DNA of 64,000 nucleotides from Massilibacillus massiliensis. Its GTDB lineage: Bacteria > Bacillota > Negativicutes > FLKF01. Below are positions 52,834-62,594 of the stretch, one piece after another. The DNA lies in assembly GCF_900086705.1 (NCBI RefSeq), contig NZ_LT575483.1:2201894-2265893 (forward strand), written 5' to 3'. The translations under genes were made by a program, and so were the position numbers. Under the pieces are notes generated by a model. It was not told where the DNA came from. It saw only the letters and a list, made by a program, of their open reading frames with translations, and ran no database searches. Every line of letters starts with the position of its first letter. Within the stretch, counting starts at the first letter, position 1.

Positions 52834-54852
52834 ATGTTGTTTGAAAGACAAGCGACAATTAAGCATAAAAGTGGTGTTCATGCGCGTGTTGCTGCGATGA
52901 TCGTGCAAAAATCAATTGAAATTTATCAAAAATATAAGTGCAAAATGCAGCTGCGAACCAGACAAAGTGAACGATTGGAAATACAAGCACTTATGCCGAT
53001 TGTGGCATTGAAAATCGTTTGCGGAGATGTTGTGTGGGTTTCGGCAAAGGGAGAAAAAGCCGAGCAAGCTGTGGAAGCAATGGTTGTATTTCTTGAAAGT
53101 GATTTTACGGTGCATACACCAAATGAAATGCGTGCTGTAGATCAACTATTACATGAGAATGCGTTTACGGCAGAGCAAATTTTTGCAAACATGGCAAATG
53201 GTTTAATTGTTACCAATCAGCACGATATCATTACGGTTTGTAACCCCGCTGCAGCAAGAATTATCGGTATTCACGAGTCTGCTGCGATTGGTAAGAATGT
53301 GGAAGATGTTGTGCCAAATACTCGGTTGAATATTGTCAATAAGACTGGTGAAGGTGAAATTGCATCTAGACAAATGATGGGCAAGTCGTTGACGATAACG
53401 AATCGTACCCCGATTGTGATTAATGGTGAGGTGCGAGGCGCAATTGCCGTTTTTGAAGATATTTCTGCATTGGAAAAAATTAAATGGGAATTTTACGAAG
53501 TAAAAGAATTGCAAGAACGCTTACAATTGATTTTAGAGTCTGTGCAGGATGGAATTTGTGTTGTAAGTAAGACTGGTGAAGTTAATTATGTAAATTCTTC
53601 ATATTTGCGGATTGTTCATCGAGAACGTGAACAGGTTCTTGGTACCAATGTCTATGAAGTTGCGCCAAATGGTACAAGATGCAGCGTGCTGAAGACTGGA
53701 AAACCAGAAATCAATAGCTTTAGTAAAAAGCGTGATGGGACGATGGTTGTAGCGAATGTAAATCCGATTATGATAGATGGCGAAATTTCCGGTGTTGTCT
53801 CGGTTATTAAAAATATTACTGAAGTCCAGAATTTGATGGAAAAGCTGAGCACGATGTCAGCAAAAGCCGAATACTTAGAGCAAGAGCTGATGAGAACAAA
53901 GAAAACCAATAAGGCATTTGAAAATTATATTGGTTCAAGCGGACGTATTTTGGACGTGCTTGCAATGGCAACAAAAGCTGCTGAGAGTACAGCGACTGTG
54001 CTAATTCGTGGTGAAAGTGGTACGGGGAAAGAACTTGTTGCTGAGGGGATTCATTATGCCAGTCATCGATCAAAAGGACCGTTTATTCGTGTAAATTGCG
54101 GGGCGATTCCTTCTGCTTTATTAGAGAGTGAACTTTTCGGACATGAAAAAGGTGCTTTTACAGGTGCGGTGAAGCGCAAACTTGGTAAATTTGAACTTGC
54201 AAATCACGGAACGATTTTTCTTGATGAAATTGGTGAAATGGATAAAAATATGCAGGTTAAATTATTACGCGCTTTACAACAGAAAGAGTTCGACCGTGTG
54301 GGCGGAGAAAATACAATCAAAGTCGATGTACGTATTATTGCAGCAACGAATCGATCTTTAGAAGAAATGGTTCGGCAGGGAACTTTTCGTGATGATCTTT
54401 ATTATCGTTTAAATGTTATTCCTTTATTTTTGCCACCTCTTCGCGAGCGAGTGGAAGATATTCCGCTATTGACAGAACATTTTATAAAGAAAATAAATGA
54501 ACAATCCGGCAAACAGGTGAGATCGATTACACCGGAGGCATTGGAAGTTCTCATGGCCTATAAATGGCCGGGAAACGTTCGAGAATTAGAGAACATCATT
54601 GAACGCGTTATTACGCTGATGGAATCTGATTATATTGCAATTGAACATCTACCTTCCTATATAACTGGTGAAACCGTTAAAAGGGAAGTTAAAAAATTTG
54701 AATGTGGTGCGGTTCTTCCTTGGGAAGAATATGAGAAACAGATTATCAGCAACGCATTAAAACGATGTGGTAGTTTTAATGCGGCGAGTAAAATGCTAAA
54801 GCTAACGCATAAAACAGTAGCGACAAAAGCCAAAAAATACGGTTTGGTATAA
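52834..54852 (+). CDS. Sigma-54-dependent activator with N-terminal HPr domain and two PAS domains
   Basis: A 672-residue regulator: HPr-like domain (1-90; SGVHARVAAMIV keeps the phospho-histidine near residue 17 and its arginine), PAS 1 (about 108-215), PAS 2 (about 232-340), AAA+ domain (Walker A GESGTGKE near 395, GAFTGA near 440, Walker B IFLDEIGEM near 463) and a C-terminal Fis-type helix-turn-helix (about 630-672). The stretch matching the Ser46 site of HPr reads IQALMPIV, so the serine regulated by HPr kinase is replaced by alanine. The gene precedes ptsHI, which has a sigma-54 promoter at 55080, and is the obvious candidate activator. Confidence 0.92.
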   Translation: MLFERQATIKHKSGVHARVAAMIVQKSIEIYQKYKCKMQLRTRQSERLEIQALMPIVALKIVCGDVVWVSAKGEKAEQAVEAMVVFLESDFTVHTPNEMRAVDQLLHENAFTAEQIFANMANGLIVTNQHDIITVCNPAAARIIGIHESAAIGKNVEDVVPNTRLNIVNKTGEGEIASRQMMGKSLTITNRTPIVINGEVRGAIAVFEDISALEKIKWEFYEVKELQERLQLILESVQDGICVVSKTGEVNYVNSSYLRIVHREREQVLGTNVYEVAPNGTRCSVLKTGKPEINSFSKKRDGTMVVANVNPIMIDGEISGVVSVIKNITEVQNLMEKLSTMSAKAEYLEQELMRTKKTNKAFENYIGSSGRILDVLAMATKAAESTATVLIRGESGTGKELVAEGIHYASHRSKGPFIRVNCGAIPSALLESELFGHEKGAFTGAVKRKLGKFELANHGTIFLDEIGEMDKNMQVKLLRALQQKEFDRVGGENTIKVDVRIIAATNRSLEEMVRQGTFRDDLYYRLNVIPLFLPPLRERVEDIPLLTEHFIKKINEQSGKQVRSITPEALEVLMAYKWPGNVRELENIIERVITLMESDYIAIEHLPSYITGETVKREVKKFECGAVLPWEEYEKQIISNALKRCGSFNAASKMLKLTHKTVATKAKKYGLV

Positions 54853-54883
54853 TTTGGCAAGAGATAAGTCCTAGTAAAAAAGT

Positions 54884-54955
54884 AGCAACACCTAGTAAAA
54901 AGTATCAACTTATTATGAAAAATTGATACTTTTTACTAGGTGTTGCTTGTTTTTT
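54884..54955 (+). terminator. Very strong terminator after the activator gene
   Basis: A perfect 25-bp stem (54884-54908 with 54923-54947) followed by TGTTTTTT. Confidence 0.93.
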
Positions 54956-55006
54956 ATATTATGATATAAGCGATATTAATTGCAAAGTTTTATAATTTAG
55001 GTTGTA

Positions 55007-55056
55007 TTTTCGCGAAAAATGTAGAAAAACTAAGGGTAATGTAAATGTTTTTCTGC
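55007..55056. promoter_or_regulatory. Two inverted repeats, candidate activator sites for ptsHI
   Basis: A perfect palindrome TTTTCGCGAAAA (55007-55018), and GTAGAAAAAC (55021-55030) with GTTTTTCTGC (55047-55056), lie 24-74 bases upstream of the -24 element. Either could bind the helix-turn-helix of the HPr-domain activator. Confidence 0.5.
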
Positions 55057-55079
55057 AGTTTTAATTTTTTCTAAAGAGT

Positions 55080-55094
55080 TGGCATAACACTTGC
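55080..55094 (+). promoter_or_regulatory. Sigma-54 promoter of ptsHI
   Basis: TGGCAT (55080-55085), five bases, TTGC (55091-55094), exact spacing. It lies 150 bases before ptsH; I see no good sigma-A promoter in between. Sigma-54 control of the general PTS genes is unusual. Confidence 0.85.
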
Positions 55095-55244
55095 ATATAA
55101 ATAACATAGGTTGTACATTGAAGTTTTTGAATTTAATAAATTTAGAAATATCGCAAATAATACATGATGTTATTTAAAATGTATGACAGGTTCGTTTCAT
55201 TAAAAATTTTAAAATATTAAATTTGGAATGGAGAGATTTGAATT

Positions 55245-55508
55245 ATGGAAGCAAAAGTAGTTATCGCAAATAAAGCAGGAATTCATGCAAGACCAGCATC
55301 TATGTTGGTGCAAGCAGCAACAAAATTTCAAAGCAAAATTAAATTAGAGGCAAAAGGCAAAAGCATTGATGCAAAAAGCATTTTAATGATCATGAGTCTT
55401 GGCTTAGTAAAAGGTACAGAAGTTGTAATTAGTGCAGAAGGCGCAGATGCAGACGCAGCAGTAAAAGCACTTAAAGAATTAGTGGAATCAAAATTCGGCG
55501 AAGAATAA
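55245..55508 (+). CDS. ptsH: Phosphocarrier protein HPr
   Basis: An 87-residue HPr with the phospho-histidine in AGIHARPASMLV (about residue 15) and the regulatory serine in AKSILMIMSLG (about 46), so it is suited to both enzyme I and HPr kinase. It supplies phosphate to all three PTS of this window. ATGGAGAG precedes the ATG; ptsI follows after 14 bases. Confidence 0.97.
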   Translation: MEAKVVIANKAGIHARPASMLVQAATKFQSKIKLEAKGKSIDAKSILMIMSLGLVKGTEVVISAEGADADAAVKALKELVESKFGEE

Positions 55509-55522
55509 GGAGGCTCACAAGT

Positions 55523-57229
55523 ATGCCAGAAGTGTTACGAGGGAAAGGTGTTATTTCTGGAATTGCTATTGGCAAAATTATGCTTGTAAGTCAGAATATC
55601 GATGGTTATCTTTCTGCTTATGGAGCAGGCGATATACAAGCGGAACTTGAAAAAGTTAAAAAAGCTTTAAAAGATGTTACAGAAATATTACAAACCAATG
55701 TAAAAACTTTACAAGAAAAAAACATGCCTGAGCAGGCTGCAATTATGGAAGCGCATCGTATGATGGCGCAGGATCCGATGATGGAAGAATCGATTCTGGC
55801 AAAAGTACAAGATGGTGTGAATGCACCGCGTGCTGTACTTGCGGCAAGCGAAGAATCTGCGACTTTGTTTGAAAATATGGATGATGCATATTTTCGTGAA
55901 CGCGCAGTTGATATCCGTGATGTAGGCAGAAGGATTGCGAAATATATTCTAGGGGTTAAGGAACCAGAGCTTGGTGATGAAGCTGTGATTCTTTGCGGTA
56001 ATGAAATTGAACCTTCTGTCATTGCCAATATCCCAACTGAAAAAATTCAAGGGGTTATTCTGGGGCAAGGCAGTACAACCTGTCATGCTGTTATTATTGC
56101 GAAGGCAAGAGCGATTGCAACGGTTGTTGGACTTGGTGAAAAAGTAAAGGGGATTGCAGATGGTTCAAGTGTTTTACTTGACGGTGAAACTGGCGAAATC
56201 GTTTTGAATCCATCCGATGAGATTGTAGAAACTTATCAAGAAAAACTGAAAAAGCAACAAGAGTTAAAGGCATATTATGCGAAACTTGCTCCATTGCCAG
56301 CAGAAACTACAGATGGTGTTAAGGTACAACTGGCAGCAAATATTGGTGCGCATACCGATATGGACAGCGCGTTATCTTATGGCTGTGAAGGTGTAGGTTT
56401 ATTTAGAACTGAATTTGTATTTATGGGCAGAGAAGATATCCCAACAGAGGAAGATCAATATAAAGCTTATAAAGAAGCAATTGAAAAATGCGCCGGCAAT
56501 ATTTGCGTAATTCGTACAATGGATATCGGTGGTGATAAACCACTTGCTTATTTAGATATTCCAAAGGAAGAAAATCCATTTCTAGGTTGGCGGGCGATCC
56601 GTATTAGTTTGGCTAGACGTGAACTGTTTATGCCGCAGTTAAAAGCAATTCTTCGTGCGGGTGTTTTTGGTAAAGCTGCAATTATGTTACCTATGGTGAT
56701 TAGTGTAGCAGAAGTAAAACAAGTCAAAGAATTAATCGCACAAGCAAAATTAGAATTAGCGCATGAAGGTAAAGCATTTTCTGATACTGTTCCATTAGGA
56801 ATCATGGTAGAAACGCCAGCAGCTGCTGTTTTGACACCTGTGTTGGCAAAACACGTTGATTTCTTTAGTATTGGAACCAATGATTTAGTGCAATATACAC
56901 TTGCAGTTGATCGTGTGAATCATAATGTAAGTTATTTATATAGCCATTTTCATCCTGCTGTTTTACGTCTTATTCATACAACGATTCAGTCCGCGCGGGA
57001 AAATGGTATTTGGGCTGGAATGTGCGGCGAAATGGCAAGCGACCCATATGCTGCTGTTATCTTAATGGCAATGGGTATCCATGAGCTTAGTATGAGTGCA
57101 CCGTCAATTCCAAGAGTAAAAGAAAAAATCCGTTCCATAAGCTCAACGAAAGCGAAAGAGATTTTGGATGAAGTTCTTACCTTGGAAGATAGTGAAGCTG
57201 TGAAAGAATATTTATACAAGAATTTGTGA
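55523..57229 (+). CDS. ptsI: Phosphoenolpyruvate-protein phosphotransferase, enzyme I
   Basis: A 568-residue enzyme that moves phosphate from phosphoenolpyruvate to HPr. Active histidine is in GQGSTTCHAVIIAKA (about residue 187), near GLFRTEF, and the catalytic cysteine in AGMCGEMASD near 500. Length is normal. Ribosome site AAGGAGG. Terminator at 57241. Confidence 0.97.
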   Translation: MPEVLRGKGVISGIAIGKIMLVSQNIDGYLSAYGAGDIQAELEKVKKALKDVTEILQTNVKTLQEKNMPEQAAIMEAHRMMAQDPMMEESILAKVQDGVNAPRAVLAASEESATLFENMDDAYFRERAVDIRDVGRRIAKYILGVKEPELGDEAVILCGNEIEPSVIANIPTEKIQGVILGQGSTTCHAVIIAKARAIATVVGLGEKVKGIADGSSVLLDGETGEIVLNPSDEIVETYQEKLKKQQELKAYYAKLAPLPAETTDGVKVQLAANIGAHTDMDSALSYGCEGVGLFRTEFVFMGREDIPTEEDQYKAYKEAIEKCAGNICVIRTMDIGGDKPLAYLDIPKEENPFLGWRAIRISLARRELFMPQLKAILRAGVFGKAAIMLPMVISVAEVKQVKELIAQAKLELAHEGKAFSDTVPLGIMVETPAAAVLTPVLAKHVDFFSIGTNDLVQYTLAVDRVNHNVSYLYSHFHPAVLRLIHTTIQSARENGIWAGMCGEMASDPYAAVILMAMGIHELSMSAPSIPRVKEKIRSISSTKAKEILDEVLTLEDSEAVKEYLYKNL

Positions 57230-57240
57230 TTTTTATGATA

Positions 57241-57280
57241 AAAAAGACAAGACATTTGCAAAAATGTCTTGTCTTTTTTT
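57241..57280 (+). terminator. Terminator of the ptsHI operon
   Basis: GACAAGACATTT (57246-57257) pairs with AAATGTCTTGTC (57262-57273), followed by seven T. Confidence 0.92.
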
Positions 57281-57631
57281 GTTTGCGAGAAATAGTGGAA
57301 TATGGTGTAAAAAATAACAAGAAAATAGTTGAAAAAGCAGATAAACACTAGGGATTAAGAGATTTATTAGGAAAATAATGCAATAGGATGTATGAAAAAA
57401 CAGGGATAAAAGTATTTTATGATTGAATTTATTTTAAATAAATTTACAAATAGGATAGATTTTTATAGCGTTATTTGTTATTATTGTTTATAGCATTTTA
57501 ATACAGGGAAATGTGTAATTTTATAAATGGATCGTTCATCTTTATGAGGAAGAGCGCGAGCTGGAAAGTTTCGTTATGGCTGGAAGTTTTTATCGGACTT
57601 AATTTATTGTAGTGTGTAAGGAGGCTGCTCT
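57281..57631. other. 351-base intergenic region before korDABC
   Basis: AT-rich, with no open frame and no convincing hairpin or riboswitch motif. The promoter of the oxidoreductase operon must lie here, but I could not choose one. Confidence 0.4.
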
Positions 57632-57832
57632 ATGAAAGCGGAGATACGAATTAAAAAAGAGAGATGCAAAGGTTGTAATATCTGTGTTGCATTTTGCCCA
57701 AAAGAGGTTCTGCAATTAGATACTTTGGGGAAAGTTCAGGTAATCAGAGCGGAGGCATGTATTGCCTGTGGACAATGTGAGCTGCGTTGTCCGGACTATG
57801 CAATTTATGTAGATAAGAAGGTGCATGCATAA
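57632..57832 (+). CDS. korD: 2-oxoacid:ferredoxin oxidoreductase delta (ferredoxin-like) subunit
   Basis: A 66-residue protein with two 4Fe-4S motifs (CKGCNICVAFCP and CIACGQCELRCP). It relays electrons from the alpha/beta catalytic core to ferredoxin. AAGGAGG precedes the ATG. It overlaps korA by one base (TAATG). Confidence 0.93.
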   Translation: MKAEIRIKKERCKGCNICVAFCPKEVLQLDTLGKVQVIRAEACIACGQCELRCPDYAIYVDKKVHA

Positions 57833-58983
57833 TGGGAAAAATAAAACTTATGCAAGGAAATGAAGCTTGTGCTGAAGGTGCAATTGCAGCAGGGGTTCGT
57901 TTTTTTGGTGGATATCCGATCACGCCGTCTACAGAGATTGCTGAATCTATGGCGGTTATGTTGCCAAAAGTGGGCGGTAAATTTATTCAAATGGAAGATG
58001 AAATTGCAGGAATTGCAGTCGTTTTGGGCGCATCGCTTGCCGGAAAGAAAGTTTTAACTGCAACATCGGGACCAGGTTTTTCTTTGAAACAAGAATTGAT
58101 CGGCTATGCAGCCATTGCTGAAATTCCGCTTGTAATTGCCAATGTACAGCGTGTCGGTCCTTCCACTGGGCAGCCAACGTCGCCAGCGCAAGGTGATGTG
58201 ATGCAAGCCCGTTGGGGAACACATGGCGACCATCCAATGATTGCATTGTCACCATGGTCTGTAAAAGAAAGTTTTGAAGTGGCAATAAAAGCCGTGAATT
58301 ATGCGGAACGCTTTAGAACACCGGTGATCATTTTACTTGATGAAATTATCGGACATTTACGCGAAAAAGTAGAGCTTCCTGAAGCGGAAGATATTATAAT
58401 TTATCCGCGCAGAAAACCTGAGTGTACACGTGATGAAGGCTATCAACCATTCAGACCTGCGGCTGATTTAGTGCCGAATGTTGCGGATTTTGGCACAGGC
58501 AATCGTATTCATGTTACGGGTCTTGTGCATGATGAAACCGGCTTCCCATCCGGCAGCCCAAAAGTTACAGAAGAGTGTATTCGTCGGCTGCATGAAAAAA
58601 TTGAAATCGCGCAAGACGAAATTACGCATTATGATGCATTTTTTATGGAAGATGCCGAATATGCCGTAGTTGCGTATGGTGGTACGGCGCGTACTGCCTA
58701 TGCCGCAGTAGAAAAAGCACGGCAAAATGGCATAAAGGTAGGCATGATTCGCTTAATGACAATATGGCCTTTTGCTGATAAAGTCATTCGAGATACTGCT
58801 GAAAAAGTCAAGGCAATTTTGGTTCCTGAATTGAATTATGGACAGCTTGTCAATGAAGTCGAACGTGTTGCAGGCGGGAGAGCGAAAGTAAAACTTCTAG
58901 CCAAATATAATACAGAAATCTTTACACCAGATGAGATTTGCAATGCAGTTGAAGCTTTGACTGTGGAGGTGGCTGAATCATGA
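57832..58983 (+). CDS. korA: 2-oxoacid:ferredoxin oxidoreductase alpha subunit
   Basis: A 383-residue subunit with GGYPITPST near the N-terminus, MEDEIAGIAVVLGAS and TATSGPGFSLKQE, as in 2-oxoglutarate and branched-chain 2-oxoacid ferredoxin oxidoreductases. The four-gene order D-A-B-C is typical of KorDABC. The enzyme decarboxylates 2-oxoglutarate (or a relative) to the CoA ester and reduces ferredoxin, or runs the reverse reaction in anaerobes. It overlaps korB by four bases. Confidence 0.92.
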   Translation: MGKIKLMQGNEACAEGAIAAGVRFFGGYPITPSTEIAESMAVMLPKVGGKFIQMEDEIAGIAVVLGASLAGKKVLTATSGPGFSLKQELIGYAAIAEIPLVIANVQRVGPSTGQPTSPAQGDVMQARWGTHGDHPMIALSPWSVKESFEVAIKAVNYAERFRTPVIILLDEIIGHLREKVELPEAEDIIIYPRRKPECTRDEGYQPFRPAADLVPNVADFGTGNRIHVTGLVHDETGFPSGSPKVTEECIRRLHEKIEIAQDEITHYDAFFMEDAEYAVVAYGGTARTAYAAVEKARQNGIKVGMIRLMTIWPFADKVIRDTAEKVKAILVPELNYGQLVNEVERVAGGRAKVKLLAKYNTEIFTPDEICNAVEALTVEVAES

Positions 58984-59795
58984 GAAGCTATGATAAATAT
59001 TTTCGTGAAAATAGGTTGCCGCATATGTGGTGTCCCGGCTGTGGCAATGGGATAGTGATGAAGGCAATTGTACAGGCGATTGAGCAAAAAGGTTTAGATC
59101 AAGATAAAACCGTAATTGTTTCTGGTATTGGTTGTTCGTCTAGAGCATCCGGGTATATGAATTTTGATACTTTGCATACCGCGCATGGCAGAGCGATTCC
59201 TTTTGCAACGGGAATTAAACTGGCAAATCCAGAATTAAATGTAATTGTAATCACTGGGGACGGTGACTGTACCGCAATTGGCGGTAATCATTTTATTCAT
59301 GGTGCTAGGAGAAATGTTGATTTAACAGTTATTTTATTTAATAATAATATTTATGGTATGACTGGCGGGCAGGCATCTCCGTTAACGCCACTAGATAAAA
59401 AAGCTACGACTGCGCCTTATGGGACGGTAGACAGACCATTTGATCCTTGTCATCTGGCAGAGGCAGCTGGTGCAACCTATGTGGCTCGCAGTACGGCTTT
59501 TCACGTGAAGCATTTAAGTGATATGATTTCAACTGGTATGGATAATGCAGGTTTTTCCTTTATTGAAGCAATTACGCAGTGTCCGATTTCTTACGGCCGT
59601 AAAAATAAGTTGGGTGATGCTGCTGAGATGCTTAAATGGATGCGTGATACAGCGGTAATGAAAGCAGCTTACGATAAATTGCCAGCGGAGAAAAAAGAAG
59701 GGAAGTTCCCGATCGGTATATTTTATAATAGTTCATTTACTGAATACACAACTGCGTATCAAAAAGTAATTGACTTGGCTGGAGGTGCGAAATAA
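58980..59795 (+). CDS. korB: 2-oxoacid:ferredoxin oxidoreductase beta subunit (thiamine diphosphate-binding)
   Basis: A 271-residue subunit with MWCPGCGNGIV (cluster cysteines), GIGCSSRASGY, thiamine diphosphate-binding GDGDCTAIGG and NNNIYGMTGGQ. Its stop codon overlaps the korC start codon. Confidence 0.93.
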   Translation: MRSYDKYFRENRLPHMWCPGCGNGIVMKAIVQAIEQKGLDQDKTVIVSGIGCSSRASGYMNFDTLHTAHGRAIPFATGIKLANPELNVIVITGDGDCTAIGGNHFIHGARRNVDLTVILFNNNIYGMTGGQASPLTPLDKKATTAPYGTVDRPFDPCHLAEAAGATYVARSTAFHVKHLSDMISTGMDNAGFSFIEAITQCPISYGRKNKLGDAAEMLKWMRDTAVMKAAYDKLPAEKKEGKFPIGIFYNSSFTEYTTAYQKVIDLAGGAK

Positions 59796-60316
59796 TGAAG
59801 CAAATACGGTTATCTGGATCAGGCGGACAGGGCGTGATTACGGCAGCCATTATTTTTGCCGAAGGTGCAGTCAAAGAGGGTAAAGAAGCTGTACAATCGC
59901 AATCTTATGGTCCGGAAGCTCGCGGCGGGGCATCAAAAGCAGAAGTGATTATTTCAGATCGTACGATCTATCATCCTAAAGTTACAACGCCGGACATTGT
60001 TCTTGCGATGACACAACAAGCAGCAGATAAATATTATGGTGATTTGCATGGAGATGGAATTTTAATCGTTGACGAGGATTTAGTGCCGAATGTGCCGGAT
60101 TTTCCAAATGTAATTAAAGTGCCTATTACACGGATTGCTGTTGAACAAGTTGGAAAAGTACTGTTTGCGAATATGGTTGCTTTAGGTTTACTTGTAAAAG
60201 TATCAAAATTAGTTTCTTTTGATGTCATTAAGGAAACTGTAGCAAATCGTGTGCCGCCAGCGACGATTGAAAAAAATACAACAGCTTTAAAGCTTGGCTT
60301 TGATGCGGTTAAATAA
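59795..60316 (+). CDS. korC: 2-oxoacid:ferredoxin oxidoreductase gamma subunit
   Basis: A 173-residue subunit with GSGGQGVITAA near the N-terminus and QSYGPEARGGASKAEV, the conserved gamma motifs. Last gene of the operon, followed by a terminator at 60325-60372. Confidence 0.93.
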   Translation: MKQIRLSGSGGQGVITAAIIFAEGAVKEGKEAVQSQSYGPEARGGASKAEVIISDRTIYHPKVTTPDIVLAMTQQAADKYYGDLHGDGILIVDEDLVPNVPDFPNVIKVPITRIAVEQVGKVLFANMVALGLLVKVSKLVSFDVIKETVANRVPPATIEKNTTALKLGFDAVK

Positions 60317-60324
60317 ATTTATAT

Positions 60325-60372
60325 AAAAAAATCCCATTGCAATATGATAAAATAAGAGCAATGGGATTTTTT
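60325..60372 (+). terminator. Terminator of korDABC
   Basis: AAAAAATCCCATTGC pairs with GCAATGGGATTTTTT around a 17-base loop. Confidence 0.88.
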
Positions 60373-60401
60373 ATTATAATGAGGATAAGGACGGATCGAG
60401 G

Positions 60402-61076
60402 ATGGAGATATTTAAAAATGATTGGGCAAATTATTTAAATGCCGAGCTGGAAGAAACTTATTATATAAAACTGCGGGAATTTTTGATTCGTGAATACAAA
60501 ACACGCACTATATTTCCCAGCATGTATGATATTTTTAATGCACTGCATTACACCAGTTATAAAGATACAAAAGTAGTGATTTTAGGGCAAGATCCCTACC
60601 ATGGACCAAGACAAGCTCATGGACTTAGCTTTTCAGTGCAGCCGGGTGTAGAAGCACCGCCGTCTTTAGTGAATATTTTTAAAGAACTGAAAGACGATTT
60701 AGGTTGTACGATACCGAATAACGGGTGCTTAATTCCATGGGCAAAGCAGGGTGTTTTACTTTTAAATGCAGTACTTACTGTTCGTGAACGTCAGGCAAAC
60801 TCACATCAAGGCCTCGGTTGGGAAACTTTCACGGATAAAGTGATTGCTCTGCTCAACGAACGAACAGATCCTTTGGTGTTTATTCTTTGGGGAAAACCTG
60901 CACAAAAGAAAAAAATGATGATTACAAATCCAAATCATTATATTCTAGAGTCTGTACACCCTAGTCCATTATCGGCACATCGCGGCTTTTTCGGCAGTAA
61001 GCCATTTTCTAAAACAAATGATTTTCTTGTAAACCATCAAAAGACGCCTGTTGATTGGCAATTACCAAATCTATAA
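60402..61076 (+). CDS. ung: Uracil-DNA glycosylase, family 1
   Basis: A 224-residue enzyme that removes uracil from DNA. The catalytic aspartate is in GQDPYHG (about residue 64) and the DNA-binding loop in [11 protein letters not shown]. Length is normal. An AAGG site precedes the ATG. Confidence 0.97.
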   Translation: MEIFKNDWANYLNAELEETYYIKLREFLIREYKTRTIFPSMYDIFNALHYTSYKDTKVVILGQDPYHGPRQAHGLSFSVQPGVEAPPSLVNIFKELKDDLGCTIPNNGCLIPWAKQGVLLLNAVLTVRERQANSHQGLGWETFTDKVIALLNERTDPLVFILWGKPAQKKKMMITNPNHYILESVHPSPLSAHRGFFGSKPFSKTNDFLVNHQKTPVDWQLPNL

Positions 61077-61185
61077 TTTGTGAAGTTTGCAGATGTTTGA
61101 AGCGTCTGGCAATATAGAAGTTGAAAAATAAGTGGAATTTTGTATGAATAGAGTTGAAAATTATGGATAGAGGAGTATTTTTAGC

Positions 61186-62430
61186 ATGCATTCTTTTGAC
61201 ATACATCCAGTAAATCTAATAAAAGCACTGTCAATGGCACTTGAACTTGCTGTCAATGGTATGTCAATCCACCATTGGCGTACAGCACTGATCAGCGATA
61301 GGATTGCGCGACAAATAAACTTAAATGCAGTTGAACATCAGCAATTAGTCTATGCCGCATTACTACATGATATTGGGGCTGCATCGAGCTGGAGTGAACG
61401 CCAAAAAATCATTGCGCCTGAACAATTTGATCGATATGGAATTTATCGGCATGCTGAAGATGGGTATCAGCTATTAAAAGATTCAGTGCAGTTGGGAGAC
61501 TTAGCAAAACCGATTCGATATCATCACGATAAATGGGCAGGGGAAAATTGTTCTGGTCTTATGGGAGAGCAGATCCCTTTAACAAGTCGCATTATACATA
61601 TTGCGGATCGCATTGAGGTTTTAATCCATGATCATGAATTTATTTTCAATCAATGTAAGCATATTTTGCACTCGATTGAAGCGGGAAGTGGAAGAGATTT
61701 TGATCCATTTTTAGTAGAAGCGGTGAAAAAATTGGCCCAAAAGGAAAGTTTTTGGCTTGATCTTGTGAACCCTAACTATTATGAAGTATTTTTCAGAAAT
61801 ATAGACATATATGGATCCATTCGATATTCATTGGATGACGCAATTCGTATCGCTGAAATTTTTGCAACGATCATTGATAAAATGAGTACTTTTACTGCAA
61901 CACATTCACGAAGTGTTGCTAAAATTGCTGCGTTGTTGGCAGAAGTAAAAGGTTTCAGTGCTGATGAAGTTAAAAACATGAAAATTGCTGGACTTTTGCA
62001 TGATCTGGGGAAGCTGGCAGTACCAAATGAGATTTTAGAGAAACCAGGAAATTTAAATAAAGAAGAAGTTATTATTATTAGGCAGCATACATATTATACA
62101 TATCGTATTTTACAAGAAATTGATGGCTTTGATATGATTGCGAAGTGGGCGGCATATCATCATGAAACTTTGGACGGGCAGGGATATCCTTTTAGAATCG
62201 GGAAGGATTCACTCCCGCTTGGTTCGAGGATCGTTGCCGTTGCAGACATATTTGTTGCGCTTACGGAAGATAGACCCTATCGAAAGAGTTTACCGGAAGA
62301 ACGTGTAAAGAGAATTATTTTAGATCTGGTAGCAAAAGGTAAAATTGATAAATCTATCGTATATGAATTGTTTGAAAACTACCAACAAGCATTGTATCTT
62401 ATGCGTGATTTAAAAGTAGGCACGGTATAG
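61186..62430 (+). CDS. Two-domain HD / HD-GYP protein
   Basis: A 414-residue soluble protein. The first HD domain (about 20-185; HHWRTALISDR, LLHDIGA) has a partial motif set and no GYP. The second, complete HD-GYP domain (about 225-400) has THSRSVAKIA, LLHDLGKLAVP and HHETLDGQGYPF. The second domain probably hydrolyses c-di-GMP and the first may regulate it. GAGGAG lies ten bases before the ATG. It is a paralogue of the protein at 19039 but with different architecture. Confidence 0.88.
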   Translation: MHSFDIHPVNLIKALSMALELAVNGMSIHHWRTALISDRIARQINLNAVEHQQLVYAALLHDIGAASSWSERQKIIAPEQFDRYGIYRHAEDGYQLLKDSVQLGDLAKPIRYHHDKWAGENCSGLMGEQIPLTSRIIHIADRIEVLIHDHEFIFNQCKHILHSIEAGSGRDFDPFLVEAVKKLAQKESFWLDLVNPNYYEVFFRNIDIYGSIRYSLDDAIRIAEIFATIIDKMSTFTATHSRSVAKIAALLAEVKGFSADEVKNMKIAGLLHDLGKLAVPNEILEKPGNLNKEEVIIIRQHTYYTYRILQEIDGFDMIAKWAAYHHETLDGQGYPFRIGKDSLPLGSRIVAVADIFVALTEDRPYRKSLPEERVKRIILDLVAKGKIDKSIVYELFENYQQALYLMRDLKVGTV

Positions 62431-62594
62431 TTAAATGACAGACCAAGGTATTGGTCTTCAGATTCGCTAGTTAGCGGCAAAAATAATTGAGGTTTGTTGC
62501 TGCTAAGATCATTTTTGAGAATTTGCAAATATATTAATATAACCACAATATCATCAAAATATAATCAATATAAAATAAAAATATAACAAAAATA

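Noticed and set aside
62440-62457. Terminator AGACCAA/TTGGTCT after the second HD-GYP gene
   Set aside because: The stem is short (7 bp) and no T-run follows, so it is too weak to list.
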